Shown here one piece after another: positions 33,886-42,635 of a DNA stretch of 53,491 nt. The notes beneath the pieces were generated by a model. The model saw only the letters and a program-made list of their open reading frames with translations. It made no database searches and was not told the origin of the DNA. Position numbers and translations under genes: made by a program. Positions within the stretch are counted from its first letter, which is position 1, and each line of letters begins with the position of its first letter. This DNA comes from Paenibacillus xylanivorans (GTDB lineage Bacteria; Bacillota; Bacilli; Paenibacillales; Paenibacillaceae). Where the stretch lies: contig NZ_LITU01000083.1 in NCBI RefSeq assembly GCF_001280595.1, positions 207,941-261,431 of the forward strand, written 5' to 3'.

Positions 33886-34200
33886 ATGGATGAATATGAA
33901 AAAGAACGCAGCAAACAGATTGAGGAAGTGGTAATCGAGACGTATAAACAGGAAGAGGAAATGATGATTCTGGTATTTGCCCAGTGGTGTGTAAATCAGG
34001 AACTGGATCCGGAAGAGATGTACCGGCAAGCCTACCCGGAACAACTGAGCAACGAGCGTTTGCAGCAGGTGCTGAAGCTGGTTGTATCCAAGGAGGAAGC
34101 CGGTGACATTCCGGATGATACCGTATTGGGCGTACTGTCCATGTTTGGCAACGAAGATCTGGCTATGGTTGTATCCGAGGCGATTGCCGCGCGCAAATAA
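33886..34200 (+). CDS. Small acidic helical protein of unknown function
   Basis: The 104-residue soluble protein is strongly acidic, with helical segments (ERSKQIEEVVIETYKQEEEM, then LQQVLKLVVSKEEAGDIPDD). A cysteine-containing FAQWCVNQELDPEEMYRQAY lies mid-protein. GGAGGAAC lies 11 bases before the ATG. No membrane segment or known motif is seen. It lies 84 bp after the oxidoreductase and may share its transcript. It faces the AraC-type gene convergently. I do not recognise the family. Confidence 0.65.
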   Translation: MDEYEKERSKQIEEVVIETYKQEEEMMILVFAQWCVNQELDPEEMYRQAYPEQLSNERLQQVLKLVVSKEEAGDIPDDTVLGVLSMFGNEDLAMVVSEAIAARK

Positions 34201-34235
34201 ATTTCGGTTACGAATAATACGTATTAATGAAGCGA

Positions 34236-35054
34236 TTACATCTGTTCCCGGTGAATGACGCGGAATTCTTTGGGCGACATGCCAAACCGGGAGCGGAACA
34301 CCCGATGAAAATACGTATAATTGTTAAAGCCGGAAGATTCAGCTACATGTTCAAGCGTCATAGGACTAAAAATAATCCGTTCTCTGGCCATGTTCAGCCG
34401 TACATCAAGCGTATACTGCATAATACTTTTACCAAACGCTTCTTTGAAGAGATGAACTCCCCGTGAAACGCTGATTCCAATATGGGTAGCTATATCTTCA
34501 AGCTTGAATAGAGAAGAAGCGTTCTCCTCGATGTAACTTTTAATCTCATACGCCACATAGTTGGTATTGGTATTGGTCGGATGCTCCGAGAGCAAACGAT
34601 CCACTTCAAGACATAGAATGCGCATATAATAACTGGAGATTTCAGGGTAAGGATTGGAAATACGGCGCTGCTCCAGTACGAGCTGACGAAACAGGGTGAG
34701 CAGGCTTTCGGTCAGCTGCACCTTGATCCGGTTCGGCCTCTTGTGATGTTTCCACCACTCATCCACCCAGTCCCCATTGAAGAAAATGTGGTAATCACCA
34801 CTCTCCACAACTCGTTCACCCATTGGGTTTTTCTCTTTGTCTACTCTTAGTTCATACGGTTCATCGGGATTATAAAGAAGCAGATCACCCGCATCAACAA
34901 GCGACATGACGCCGTCTACACGGGCTCTGCACCGTCCGTCCGTCTGGAGCCTCATCAGGTAATTCTTTACTCCCTCAGGATGCAAGCCTATATATGGTTT
35001 GCGATGAAACGAGAAGCCTGCTGTAAGAACCTGGCAGGAATAATCAGTCGGCAT
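34236..35054 (-). CDS. AraC-family transcriptional regulator
   Basis: This 272-residue regulator has an N-terminal cupin-like sensor (about 10-95; MSLVDAGDLLLYNPDEPYEL) and a linker. The C-terminal double helix-turn-helix (about 175-272) includes LEDIATHIGISVSRGVHLFK and HVAESSGFNNYTYFHRVFRS with FGMSPKEFR. ATG at 35054 is preferred because AAGGAG (35062-35067 on the minus strand) is seven bases away; an in-frame ATG at 35060 is too close. It is divergent from the dehydrogenase/isomerase operon starting at 35244 and most likely activates it in response to a sugar. Confidence 0.9.
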   Translation of the reverse strand: MPTDYSCQVLTAGFSFHRKPYIGLHPEGVKNYLMRLQTDGRCRARVDGVMSLVDAGDLLLYNPDEPYELRVDKEKNPMGERVVESGDYHIFFNGDWVDEWWKHHKRPNRIKVQLTESLLTLFRQLVLEQRRISNPYPEISSYYMRILCLEVDRLLSEHPTNTNTNYVAYEIKSYIEENASSLFKLEDIATHIGISVSRGVHLFKEAFGKSIMQYTLDVRLNMARERIIFSPMTLEHVAESSGFNNYTYFHRVFRSRFGMSPKEFRVIHREQM

Positions 35055-35243
35055 TGGCATACTCCTTGCAATTTGAAAATTATGACCAGATAGTTCATGT
35101 TTCGATCATATTATTCATTTTAATTGAAGCCGAAACGGAATACCATAGTATTAAATTCAAGTGCAAACAATCAAGTGCAAAACCTTCAATTACAAACATG
35201 CGAGTTACAGGTTCTCACCATTCATAAGGAGATGAACACCACT

Positions 35244-36356
35244 GTGGAGAAAATGAAAGCAGGCATTATTGGTTGCGGTAACATTAGCGCCATTTATCTG
35301 GAGAATTTAAAAGATAATCCTCTCATTGAAGTGGTGGCTGTTGCGGATCTGATCCGTGAACGGGCACAAGAACGAGCTGATGAATTCAATATCGCAAACG
35401 TTTACAATGTAGATGAGTTGCTGCAAGATAACGAGATTGAGCTTGTGCTAAACCTCACGGTTCCTGGCAGTCATGCCATGACGGATCTGGCTGTGCTTGA
35501 AGCAGGCAAACATGTGTATGCCGAGAAACCACTGGCAATCTCTCTTGAGGATGGTCGCAAGGTAATCGAACTGGCCGAGGAAAAAGGATTGTATGTCGGT
35601 TCAGCACCGGATACGTTCCTTGGATCGGGCATTCAGACTGCACGCAAGGTGATTGAAGAAGGACTGATCGGCAAGCCGATTGCGGCAACTTCATTCTTCA
35701 TGGGTGGAGGGCCGGAGGCCTGGCATCCGAATCCAGAGTTCTTTTATGTCGCTGGTGGTGGACCAATGTTCGATATGGGGCCTTACTATTTGACCGCTTT
35801 GATTACTCTCCTTGGACCGATTCGTAGAATCAGTTCCTCGGCGGGTGTACAGATCACAGATCGCGTTATTGGTTCCGGACCGAAGGAAGGTACACTTCTT
35901 CAGGTACAGACGCCAACACATCTGGCAGGAACGATTGATTTTGAGGAAGGTGCCATTGCAACAATGATCACCAGCTTCGATATCCGGGGCGCTTCGGATT
36001 TGCCGCGAATTGAAATTTACGGTACCGAAGGCACACTGAGCATACCGGACCCCAACTTTTTTAATGGGGAAGTGAAGCTGCGCAGATTCGGTCAGGACAC
36101 ATGGGAGACTGTGACGCCTGCTTTTGAAAGCAGACAGAACGAGCGCGGGATCGGCGTTACTGAAATGGTTGAATCCATTCGAGCCGGACGCGAACACAAG
36201 GCCAGTGGCAAGCTCGCCTACCATGTGCTTGAAGCTATGCATGCGTTCCAGCGCTCCTCGCTTGAGGGCAAACACATCCAGCTGGAGAGCACTTATGAAG
36301 CAGGAGCAGGAAACAATACAGATGAAAATCAGTCAGAGGCTGTAAAGTCAAACTAA
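35244..36356 (+). CDS. Gfo/Idh/MocA-family oxidoreductase (2)
   Basis: The 370-residue protein has the Rossmann motif AGIIGCGNISAIYLENL, the catalytic EKPLAISLEDGRK, and GGPMFDMGPYYLTALITLLG in the substrate domain. GTG at 35244 is the chosen start, 12 bases after AAGGAG; ATG codons at 35232 and 35253 fit less well, and the longer frame from 35124 covers the promoter. It is the first gene of an operon with an isomerase-like protein and a third oxidoreductase. By analogy to YcjS/ThuB-type enzymes it could oxidise a glycoside at C3, but the substrate is not known. Confidence 0.85.
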   Translation: MEKMKAGIIGCGNISAIYLENLKDNPLIEVVAVADLIRERAQERADEFNIANVYNVDELLQDNEIELVLNLTVPGSHAMTDLAVLEAGKHVYAEKPLAISLEDGRKVIELAEEKGLYVGSAPDTFLGSGIQTARKVIEEGLIGKPIAATSFFMGGGPEAWHPNPEFFYVAGGGPMFDMGPYYLTALITLLGPIRRISSSAGVQITDRVIGSGPKEGTLLQVQTPTHLAGTIDFEEGAIATMITSFDIRGASDLPRIEIYGTEGTLSIPDPNFFNGEVKLRRFGQDTWETVTPAFESRQNERGIGVTEMVESIRAGREHKASGKLAYHVLEAMHAFQRSSLEGKHIQLESTYEAGAGNNTDENQSEAVKSN

Positions 36357-36383
36357 TTGATTTCGGATGAGGTGAACCAGTAA

Positions 36384-37148
36384 ATGTTGAAGGTTGGATT
36401 ACAGCTATACACGGTACGTGATGAACTGGAGCTCGATTTCAAAGGTACACTTGCCAAGGTTGCAGAGCTTGGATATCAAGGCGTAGAGTTCCACAACTTT
36501 TACGGGCATAGTCCGGAAGAAGTAAGGGCCATTCTGGATGAATTCAGTCTGGAAATCGTTGGTACCCATGTTCAGTACAATAGTCTGCTTGAGGATCTCG
36601 ATGGCGTGATCGCTTATCACAAAGCCATCGGAAACAGAAACCTGATTGTCCCTTATCTGTCGGAAGAACAACGGCAATGGGATAACGTATTTGCTTCCAT
36701 GAATGAGATTGGTGAGAAATGTGCAGCCCAGGACATGGTGTTAATGTATCACAATCATGATTTTGAATTTACGGAGCAGGTTGAAGGTCAGCCGGCGTTA
36801 TACGCGATGTATGATACCGTAACCGCTTCCCATCTGCAAGTAGAGCTGGATTCGTGTTGGGCTCACGCCGCAGGATACCCTCCAACAGAGGTCATCGCGA
36901 AGTATGCGGGACGTCTGCCACTGGTCCATTGGAAAGATATGCGCCGTTCAGAAGGTCAAGTCCTGACAGTGGAATTTGGCCAAGGCGAGATAGATCTGGG
37001 GGCTGTAGCTACAGCGTCAGATCAAGCGGGAGCCGAGTGGCTTGTTGTGGAACAGGATGTATGCCAGAATCCTCCACTGCAAAGCATCGAGAGCAGTATG
37101 AACTGGATTAGAAAATATGCCGCTAATGGAGGACTTGTTCATGTCTAA
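36384..37148 (+). CDS. Xylose isomerase-like TIM-barrel sugar isomerase/epimerase (1)
   Basis: The 254-residue AP-endonuclease-2/xylose-isomerase-like TIM barrel carries metal ligands in MYHNHDFEF, ELDSCWAHAAGYPP, LVHWKDM and the final VVEQD. GATGAGGTGAACC precedes the ATG. It sits between two Gfo/Idh/MocA genes and its last eight bases overlap the next start. E. coli YcjR, a relative, epimerises 3-keto sugars at C4, and a comparable step fits here. The exact reaction is unknown. Confidence 0.85.
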   Translation: MLKVGLQLYTVRDELELDFKGTLAKVAELGYQGVEFHNFYGHSPEEVRAILDEFSLEIVGTHVQYNSLLEDLDGVIAYHKAIGNRNLIVPYLSEEQRQWDNVFASMNEIGEKCAAQDMVLMYHNHDFEFTEQVEGQPALYAMYDTVTASHLQVELDSCWAHAAGYPPTEVIAKYAGRLPLVHWKDMRRSEGQVLTVEFGQGEIDLGAVATASDQAGAEWLVVEQDVCQNPPLQSIESSMNWIRKYAANGGLVHV

Positions 37149-38223
37149 AGTACTTAATATCGCCATCGTAGGTTGTGGCGGAATCGCCAAAGGTAAACAT
37201 ATGCCCAGCTTGTCCAAACAATCTCAGGGCCGTATGGTCGCTTTCTGTGACATTGTGAAGGAACGTGCGGAGGAGGCCGCAGCAGAATTCGGTGCTGAGG
37301 GAGCCAAAGTATATACGGATTATAACGAGATGCTGAAGGATGAGAGCATTGATGTGGTACACGTGTGTACACCAAACGACTCCCATTCCGTCATCACGGT
37401 CGCGTCTCTTGAGGCGGGCAAACATGTAATGTGTGAAAAGCCAATGGCGAAGACGTCTGCACAAGCGCAGGCTATGCTTGAAGCCGCACAACGTACAGGC
37501 AAAAAGCTGTCCATTGCATATCAAAACCGTTTCCGCAATGACAGCCAATACCTGAAACAAATGTGTGAAGAAGGCGAGCTGGGCGAAATTTATTTCGGTA
37601 AGGCGATTGCACTTCGCCGCCGTGCTGTACCTACCTGGGGTGTGTTTCTTGACGAGGAAAAGCAGGGCGGAGGACCGTTGATTGATATCGGTACTCATGC
37701 GCTGGACCTGACGCTTTGGTTGATGGATAATTACAAGCCGAAGAGTGTTATGGGCTCCACATTCCATAAGCTGGGTCAGCGTGAAAATGCGGCGAACGCT
37801 TTCGGACCGTGGGACCCGGAACAATTCAAGGTGGAGGATTCTGCATTCGGATTTGTGACGATGGAGAATGGTGCCACGATCATTATCGAATCCAGCTGGG
37901 CATTGAATGTAGCTGAGTTCGGTGAAGCCAAATCACTGCTCTGCGGTACAGAAGGTGGCGCGGATATGAAGGATGGTCTGCGGATCAATGGCGAGAAGCG
38001 CAGTCGTCTGTATGAAACCAAGGTGGATCTGGACGCAGGTGGAGTTGCTTTTTATTCCGGCAGCGCAGAAAATGAAGCGGATCGTGAAGCGAGAATGTGG
38101 CTTGACGCGATTATTGAAGACAAGGATCCAGTTGTAAAACCTGAGCAAGCCATCGTGGTTACTCAAATCCTTGAAGCAATCTACGAGTCTGCTCAGACAG
38201 GCAAAGCGGTTTATTTCGACTAA
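37141..38223 (+). CDS. Gfo/Idh/MocA-family oxidoreductase (3)
   Basis: The 360-residue protein starts at the ATG at 37141, nine bases after GGAGG and inside the end of the preceding gene, so translation is coupled. The Rossmann motif is IAIVGCGGIAKGKHMPSL, the catalytic motif CEKPMAKTSAQ, and GGGPLIDIGTHALDLTLWLM carries the conserved H-x-x-D. Residues such as GVFLDEEKQGGGP and TFHKLGQRENAANAFGPWDP resemble enzymes of keto-sugar and inositol-like metabolism. It probably completes an oxidation-epimerisation-reduction cycle with the neighbouring oxidoreductase. Confidence 0.87.
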   Translation: MSKVLNIAIVGCGGIAKGKHMPSLSKQSQGRMVAFCDIVKERAEEAAAEFGAEGAKVYTDYNEMLKDESIDVVHVCTPNDSHSVITVASLEAGKHVMCEKPMAKTSAQAQAMLEAAQRTGKKLSIAYQNRFRNDSQYLKQMCEEGELGEIYFGKAIALRRRAVPTWGVFLDEEKQGGGPLIDIGTHALDLTLWLMDNYKPKSVMGSTFHKLGQRENAANAFGPWDPEQFKVEDSAFGFVTMENGATIIIESSWALNVAEFGEAKSLLCGTEGGADMKDGLRINGEKRSRLYETKVDLDAGGVAFYSGSAENEADREARMWLDAIIEDKDPVVKPEQAIVVTQILEAIYESAQTGKAVYFD

Positions 38224-38404
38224 ACCGGCAGGGTATCATTTCCAATGAAAATAACCAGTATTCTTACGATTAATTTCAGGATAGAATAGCTCTTGATTTT
38301 CCACAATAATGATACAATTATGTGATCTGAACGGTATATTTATGCAGTTCATTGTTCATAAAACCAGCAATTAATATGATATCTAATCTAGGGAGGAATC
38401 GCAC

Positions 38405-39373
38405 TTGAAACTCGGCGTATTTTTGGTACTATTCGGAGGACGTAAATTGGAGGATGCACTCGACTATGTAGCATCCAAAGGCTTGAAAGCAGTAGAAATC
38501 GGAACAGGTGGACATCCAGGGAATGCTCATTGCAAACCGGATGAGCTGCTGAGCAACCCGACAGCATTGAAAAACTTCAAAAATGCAGTAGAATCCCGCG
38601 GTCTGACCATCAGCGCATTGAGCTGTCACGGTAACCCGCTTCATCCACAAAAGGATATTGCGAAGGGATTTCACGATGATTTCGTTAAGACGGTAGAACT
38701 GGCTGAGAAACTGGAAGTTCCTGTTGTAAATACTTTCTCCGGTTGTCCGGGAGACCATGAGGATGCCAAATATCCGAACTGGCCTGTTGCGCCATGGCCG
38801 AATGACTTCCAAGAAGTTCTCAAATGGCAATGGGACAACAAAGTTATCCCTTACTGGACAGAGTGGGGCAAATTCGCTGCGGATCACAATGTGAAAGTGG
38901 GACTGGAGCTGCACGGTGGATTCTCGGTGCATACACCAGCTACCTTGCTGAGACTGCGTGAAGCAGCAGGTGAAGTGATTGGCGCCAACCTGGACCCAAG
39001 CCACATGTGGTGGCAAGGGATTGATCCGGTACAAGCGATCCACATTCTGGGACGTGAAGGCGCGATTCATCACTTCCACGCGAAAGATACAACTATTGAT
39101 CCAATTAACGTGAACAAATATGGTGTAACGGATATGCAGGATTACACAAACATGCTTGATCGTGCTTGGCAGTTCCGCTCGGTCGGTTACGGTCACGATA
39201 ACAAGACTTGGGCTGATATTATTAGCGCTCTGCGTCTGGTCGGATATGATTATGTTGTAAGTATTGAACACGAAGATGGTCTGATGTCGGTAGAAGAAGG
39301 ATTCTCTAAAGCTGTGCAAAATCTCCAACAAGTATTGATTGAAGAACCGCTGGGAGATATGTGGTGGGTTTAG
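38405..39373 (+). CDS. Xylose isomerase-like TIM-barrel sugar isomerase/epimerase (2)
   Basis: The 322-residue protein starts at the TTG at 38405, eight bases after AGGGAGGA. Metal and substrate sites are visible in LELHGGFSVHTP, NLDPSHMWWQGIDP, HHFHAKD and SIEHEDGLMSVEEG. It is longer than the first isomerase-like protein, so the two are not duplicates. It is 181 bp after the third oxidoreductase and may have its own promoter. It is probably a sugar isomerase or epimerase acting with the ThuA-like protein that follows. The substrate is unknown. Confidence 0.87.
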   Translation: MKLGVFLVLFGGRKLEDALDYVASKGLKAVEIGTGGHPGNAHCKPDELLSNPTALKNFKNAVESRGLTISALSCHGNPLHPQKDIAKGFHDDFVKTVELAEKLEVPVVNTFSGCPGDHEDAKYPNWPVAPWPNDFQEVLKWQWDNKVIPYWTEWGKFAADHNVKVGLELHGGFSVHTPATLLRLREAAGEVIGANLDPSHMWWQGIDPVQAIHILGREGAIHHFHAKDTTIDPINVNKYGVTDMQDYTNMLDRAWQFRSVGYGHDNKTWADIISALRLVGYDYVVSIEHEDGLMSVEEGFSKAVQNLQQVLIEEPLGDMWWV

Positions 39374-39397
39374 AGTTACACTAGGGGGAAATTGAAT

Positions 39398-40126
39398 ATG
39401 ATTAACGTCACCATTTGGAATGAATTTGTCCATGAGAAAATTCACGATGAAGTAAGGGAAGTCTATCCAGACGGTTTGCACATGGCGTTGGCAAACGGAC
39501 TGGGAGGCGAAGGCTTTGCTATTCGTACAGCAACACTGGATCAGCCCGAGCATGGATTAAGTGATGAGGTGCTGAATTCTACAGATGTGCTTATATGGTG
39601 GGGACATATGGCGCATGATCGTGTGAGCGACGAGATCTCACAGAAGGTTGCACAGCGGGTCCTGGATGGTATGGGGTTGATAGTGCTGCACTCCGGTCAC
39701 TTCTCCAAGCCATTCAAGGCGCTGATGGGCACAAGTTGTGATCTGAAATGGCGTGAAGCCAATGAGCAGGAGATTATCTGGTGTGTGAATCCGTCCCATC
39801 CGATTGCCGAGGGCATCAATGGCAAGATTATTCTGGAAAAAGAAGAGATGTACGGGGAATTCTTCGATATTCCAGTGCCGGATGAGCTGGTGTTTGTAAG
39901 CAACTTCCAAGGCGGAGAGGTATTCCGGAGTGGATGTACATTCCTCCGCGGTTCAGGCAAAATCTTTTATTTCCGTCCAGGTCATGAAACATACCCGACC
40001 TTCTACAATCCGGAAATTTTAAAAGTGATCAGCAATGGAGTGAAGTGGGCATATCCTGCGCGCAACGTTAAGCCGGAATTTGGCTTTAGCGAACCTGTAA
40101 GATCACTTGGTAACGTGCTGGTTTAA
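39398..40126 (+). CDS. ThuA-like protein
   Basis: This 242-residue protein of the ThuA family (class-I-glutamine-amidotransferase-like fold) starts at the ATG at 39398, nine bases after AGGGGG. Conserved parts are VTIWNEFVHEKIHDEVREVY, DVLIWWGHMAHDRVSDEISQ, GLIVLHSGHFSKPFKALMG and KIFYFRPGHETYPTFYNPEI. ThuA proteins occur with 3-keto-disaccharide and trehalose-utilisation genes and are linked to glycoside modification. The neighbouring oxidoreductases and isomerases fit this. It is closed by a terminator, so it ends the operon. Confidence 0.88.
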   Translation: MINVTIWNEFVHEKIHDEVREVYPDGLHMALANGLGGEGFAIRTATLDQPEHGLSDEVLNSTDVLIWWGHMAHDRVSDEISQKVAQRVLDGMGLIVLHSGHFSKPFKALMGTSCDLKWREANEQEIIWCVNPSHPIAEGINGKIILEKEEMYGEFFDIPVPDELVFVSNFQGGEVFRSGCTFLRGSGKIFYFRPGHETYPTFYNPEILKVISNGVKWAYPARNVKPEFGFSEPVRSLGNVLV

Positions 40127-40171
40127 GCCACAAATTGGCTGTGTGAACGCATATAATAAAACCTATTCCAG

Positions 40172-40219
40172 AGAACCCTTCTCCAAGTCAAATATGACTG
40201 TGGCAGCTGGGTTCTTTTT
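40172..40219 (+). terminator. Terminator of the keto-sugar cluster
   Basis: AGAACCC (40172-40178) pairs with GGGTTCT (40209-40215), with an inner CCAAGTCA/TGACTGTGG stem and five T after it. Confidence 0.75.
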
Positions 40220-40427
40220 GGGTAAGATAGCTACATGGGAGTTAGACGATATTTTCCCATGGTTCCTCTGTCCCATGTGATGTATACTGAGTTGTATCAT
40301 CGAAGTTGAGTTATGCTTCTAAAATTTTAACTTTTTAGCGGCAGACGTTTTCTTTGAGACTTAAATATGTTATTATGAAATATACTAACTAAACGTAAGT
40401 TGAGTGATCTCTAAAGAGGTGATTAAT
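40220..40427. other. Leader region of the HxlR regulator
   Basis: No gene is seen. ATGTTATTATGAAATATACTAACT near 40366 is AT-rich and could contain the promoter and operator of the regulator. Confidence 0.3.
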
Positions 40428-40745
40428 GTGGAAGGCCAAGATCTGCGGATGTGTCCGCGCTTTGAGACGGCGTTTTCTTTTTTGGGTAAGCGCTGGAACG
40501 GTCTGATTATTCAAACGTTGATGAGTGGTTCGAAGCGATTCAAGGATATCTCCAACCTGATTCCATCGATGAGTGATAAGATGCTGTCAGAACGGATGAA
40601 GGATCTGGAGAGCGAAGGAATTCTGATCCGCCATGTCTATCCGGAGACGCCAGTTCGTATTGAATATGAACTGACAGAGAAAGGCAAGGCGCTGCAGCCC
40701 GTTATGAATCAAATTCAAGACTGGGCAGAGCAGTGGGTTGATTAA
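40428..40745 (+). CDS. HxlR-family, YodB/CatR-like redox-sensing regulator
   Basis: This 105-residue winged-helix regulator starts at the GTG at 40428, six bases after AAAGAGGTG. The N-terminus reads MCPRFETAFSFLGKRWNGLI and the body GSKRFKDISNLIPSMSDKML. Both closely follow B. subtilis YodB, whose Cys6 (here Cys9) senses quinones and diamide. The C-terminal cysteines of YodB are missing, since the protein ends DWAEQWVD, so any switch would use one cysteine, as a thiol adduct or intersubunit disulfide. Its target is unclear because no oxidoreductase is adjacent. A terminator follows. Confidence 0.88.
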   Translation: MEGQDLRMCPRFETAFSFLGKRWNGLIIQTLMSGSKRFKDISNLIPSMSDKMLSERMKDLESEGILIRHVYPETPVRIEYELTEKGKALQPVMNQIQDWAEQWVD

Positions 40746-40790
40746 TAACAGCTTCCCCGGCTCAAACTAAAGGAAGTGATGGGATAAAGG

Positions 40791-40822
40791 CTCTTGATTT
40801 CCAGTGGAAATCAGGAGTTTTT
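40791..40822 (+). terminator. Terminator of the HxlR-family gene
   Basis: CTCTTGATTTCC (40791-40802) pairs with GGAAATCAGGAG (40806-40817, one G-U), followed by five T. Confidence 0.85.
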
Positions 40823-40913
40823 GTCTTAAGGGTTCTGCACATGTTGTCGCGAGTTGTAGTATAATTGTAAAATAAAATGGCCGCAGGCGGCCGGAGCGAG
40901 GAGGCCACTTGTC

Positions 40914-41645
40914 ATGAGAGAAGAAAGCTTATCCCGTGAAGTACGCTACGGCAAACAAGATATTGCAGAACTTGAGAGCGCATCCATCCAGGTACATCTG
41001 ATCTACAAAAAAGCTGCGGAGCTATTTAAGCGAATTTCATATTCCCCGTCGGTTAAGGATGATGTTGCAGGAGAGAAGACTCATTCCAACAATAGCAATG
41101 GTCAGGTAATGGCTCCGGCGGTACTGCAAAAATGGATTCAGACAGCAAGAGGTTGGAAATGTATCGGATGTGAACTGAGACAACCCGATTCCATCGGAAT
41201 TCAGGCCGAATCCAACTTTCATGAAGAACCTGTATATCTGAATGTGGGCGAAGGTCGTTTTGTTCAAGCGGAGATGCTGATTCAGGCGATTGTATGGTCA
41301 CAATATGAGAAGATCCGTATGTTTGCGCCCTGGCTAGGTGATGACACCTTTTACACTGTACAGGAGCTGGATGTGATTGCCCGTTATATTGTACCTACCT
41401 ATTTCTCTGAACGGCCGCTGCATGAGCAGGGCAAGGCATCCAAGGTACACCATTCAGCTGGTCAGATTCCGCTCTACCAGGAATATGTGGATGCACCTTC
41501 ATTCTGTGTACAGGTGGATGGTGGATTACTTGAAGGGCGTTTGCTGACAGGCGTTTATGTGTCGGAGGAACAGTTCTTTGGGCTCAATCCGTATCTGAAG
41601 GATGGAGACGGAGGCCGTACCTATATGCAGGCTTGTGTCCAGTAA
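40914..41645 (+). CDS. Protein of unknown function
   Basis: The 243-residue soluble protein starts at the ATG at 40914, nine bases after GAGGAGG. The N-terminal 40 residues look helical, then an Asn/Ser-rich linker. The folded C-terminal part contains WIQTARGWKCIGCELRQPDS, RMFAPWLGDDTFYTVQELDV and YQEYVDAPSFCVQVDGG. The CIGC pair could bind a metal or be structural. I do not recognise the family. It stands alone, with a TATAAT (40860-40865) upstream and a perfect terminator downstream. Confidence 0.7.
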   Translation: MREESLSREVRYGKQDIAELESASIQVHLIYKKAAELFKRISYSPSVKDDVAGEKTHSNNSNGQVMAPAVLQKWIQTARGWKCIGCELRQPDSIGIQAESNFHEEPVYLNVGEGRFVQAEMLIQAIVWSQYEKIRMFAPWLGDDTFYTVQELDVIARYIVPTYFSERPLHEQGKASKVHHSAGQIPLYQEYVDAPSFCVQVDGGLLEGRLLTGVYVSEEQFFGLNPYLKDGDGGRTYMQACVQ

Positions 41646-41680
41646 TAACGTAACCAGTTGACTGTAGTGATGATTCGAGC

Positions 41681-41710
41681 CAAAGAGCCTGCTTGCAGGC
41701 TCTTTGTGTT
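41681..41710 (+). terminator. Perfect-stem terminator
   Basis: CAAAGAGCCTGC (41681-41692) and GCAGGCTCTTTG (41695-41706) are perfectly complementary, followed by TGTT. Confidence 0.9.
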
Positions 41711-41840
41711 GTACCAACCACTTATGGACGCTGCTGGATGAAAAGTAACGGCATTGACACTTTTTTTGCATGAATTTTGTGCCATAATAGAGGTTATGGA
41801 CAACAGGGTGAATGATTTTACGCAGGGTGGTGTTACCTAC

Positions 41841-42554
41841 ATGAAGAAGAGAATCCCCGGTTACATAGGTATATGTCTGTTTATTCTGGTTATATTGGCC
41901 GGGTGCAGCGAGACACAGCCTTCCGAACAGCCTATCGTCAAAGAGACCGAATCACAGAATACAATTACAGTGGCAGTGGATGGCAGTACTTTTTTACCTG
42001 ACGCAACAAAGTCCATTAAGCGAGATTTCAGTGAAGGTCTGACGCTCAAGAAAGCACTAATGAACAGTGGACTTGTCGATTTTACGGCAGATGGTAAGCG
42101 GATCCAATCCGTTGGGGAAGTTTCGCTGGATTCCTCACTCAGCTGGGCTGTCAAACTGAATGGCAAGGATATTGACCCCGAAAATTGGGACATGGAGCTT
42201 CATGCCAAAGATGAAGTGATCATATATGTTAAAGCCGCTGACAATGGGGGAGACGATGTTGCTTACCAAACAACATTGCTCAAGGTGAGCGGCGGAAATA
42301 TTATGCCGAATCTCAATCGTCAATATGCCGGGGTGTATGTTCAGGAGTGTACGGTGCGTGATGTATTAAAGTCCAGTGGAATTGTAAGGATGTCGGAGAA
42401 CAACAAATTTGTTGTTTCAGTTGAAAATGTAATTCCCCGGATGAACCAACGCTGGATGATCATGGTGAATGACAAGGAACTGATGGAAAACGGTTTGGAC
42501 ATGAAGTTGAATCCACGTGATGCAGTAAAGCTCGAATTGACTACTGTATCCTGA
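41841..42554 (+). CDS. Lipoprotein with two tandem DUF4430-like domains
   Basis: The 237-residue lipoprotein starts at the ATG at 41841, behind AGGGTGGTG. The signal peptide ends in the lipobox LAGC (LVILAGCSE), so Cys25 is the likely lipid anchor. Two related halves follow (about 45-125 and 130-237). Each has a 'L-x-x-A/V-L-x-x-S-G-L/I' helix and a 'W-x-V/I-x-x-N-G/D-K' strand pattern, as in DUF4430-type domains that resemble the cobalamin-carrier C-terminal fold. It is probably exposed outside the membrane. The ligand is unknown. An upstream in-frame ATG at 41796 lacks a ribosome binding site. Confidence 0.7.
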   Translation: MKKRIPGYIGICLFILVILAGCSETQPSEQPIVKETESQNTITVAVDGSTFLPDATKSIKRDFSEGLTLKKALMNSGLVDFTADGKRIQSVGEVSLDSSLSWAVKLNGKDIDPENWDMELHAKDEVIIYVKAADNGGDDVAYQTTLLKVSGGNIMPNLNRQYAGVYVQECTVRDVLKSSGIVRMSENNKFVVSVENVIPRMNQRWMIMVNDKELMENGLDMKLNPRDAVKLELTTVS

Positions 42555-42563
42555 GCATAACAG

Positions 42564-42600
42564 AAGCCCAATCTTCGACTCAGAAGATGGGCTTTTTTTA
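42564..42600 (+). terminator. Terminator of the lipoprotein gene
   Basis: AAGCCCAATCTTC (42564-42576) pairs with GAAGATGGGCTT (42583-42594, one mismatch), followed by a T run. It faces the fnr gene convergently. Confidence 0.85.
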
Positions 42601-42635
42601 TTTGCATATAAGATGGTTACAGGACGGGGAAAGCG

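Noticed and set aside
38429..39553. 374-codon minus-strand frame over the second isomerase-like gene
   Set aside because: Shadow frame; the plus strand has clear metal-site motifs and a good TTG start.
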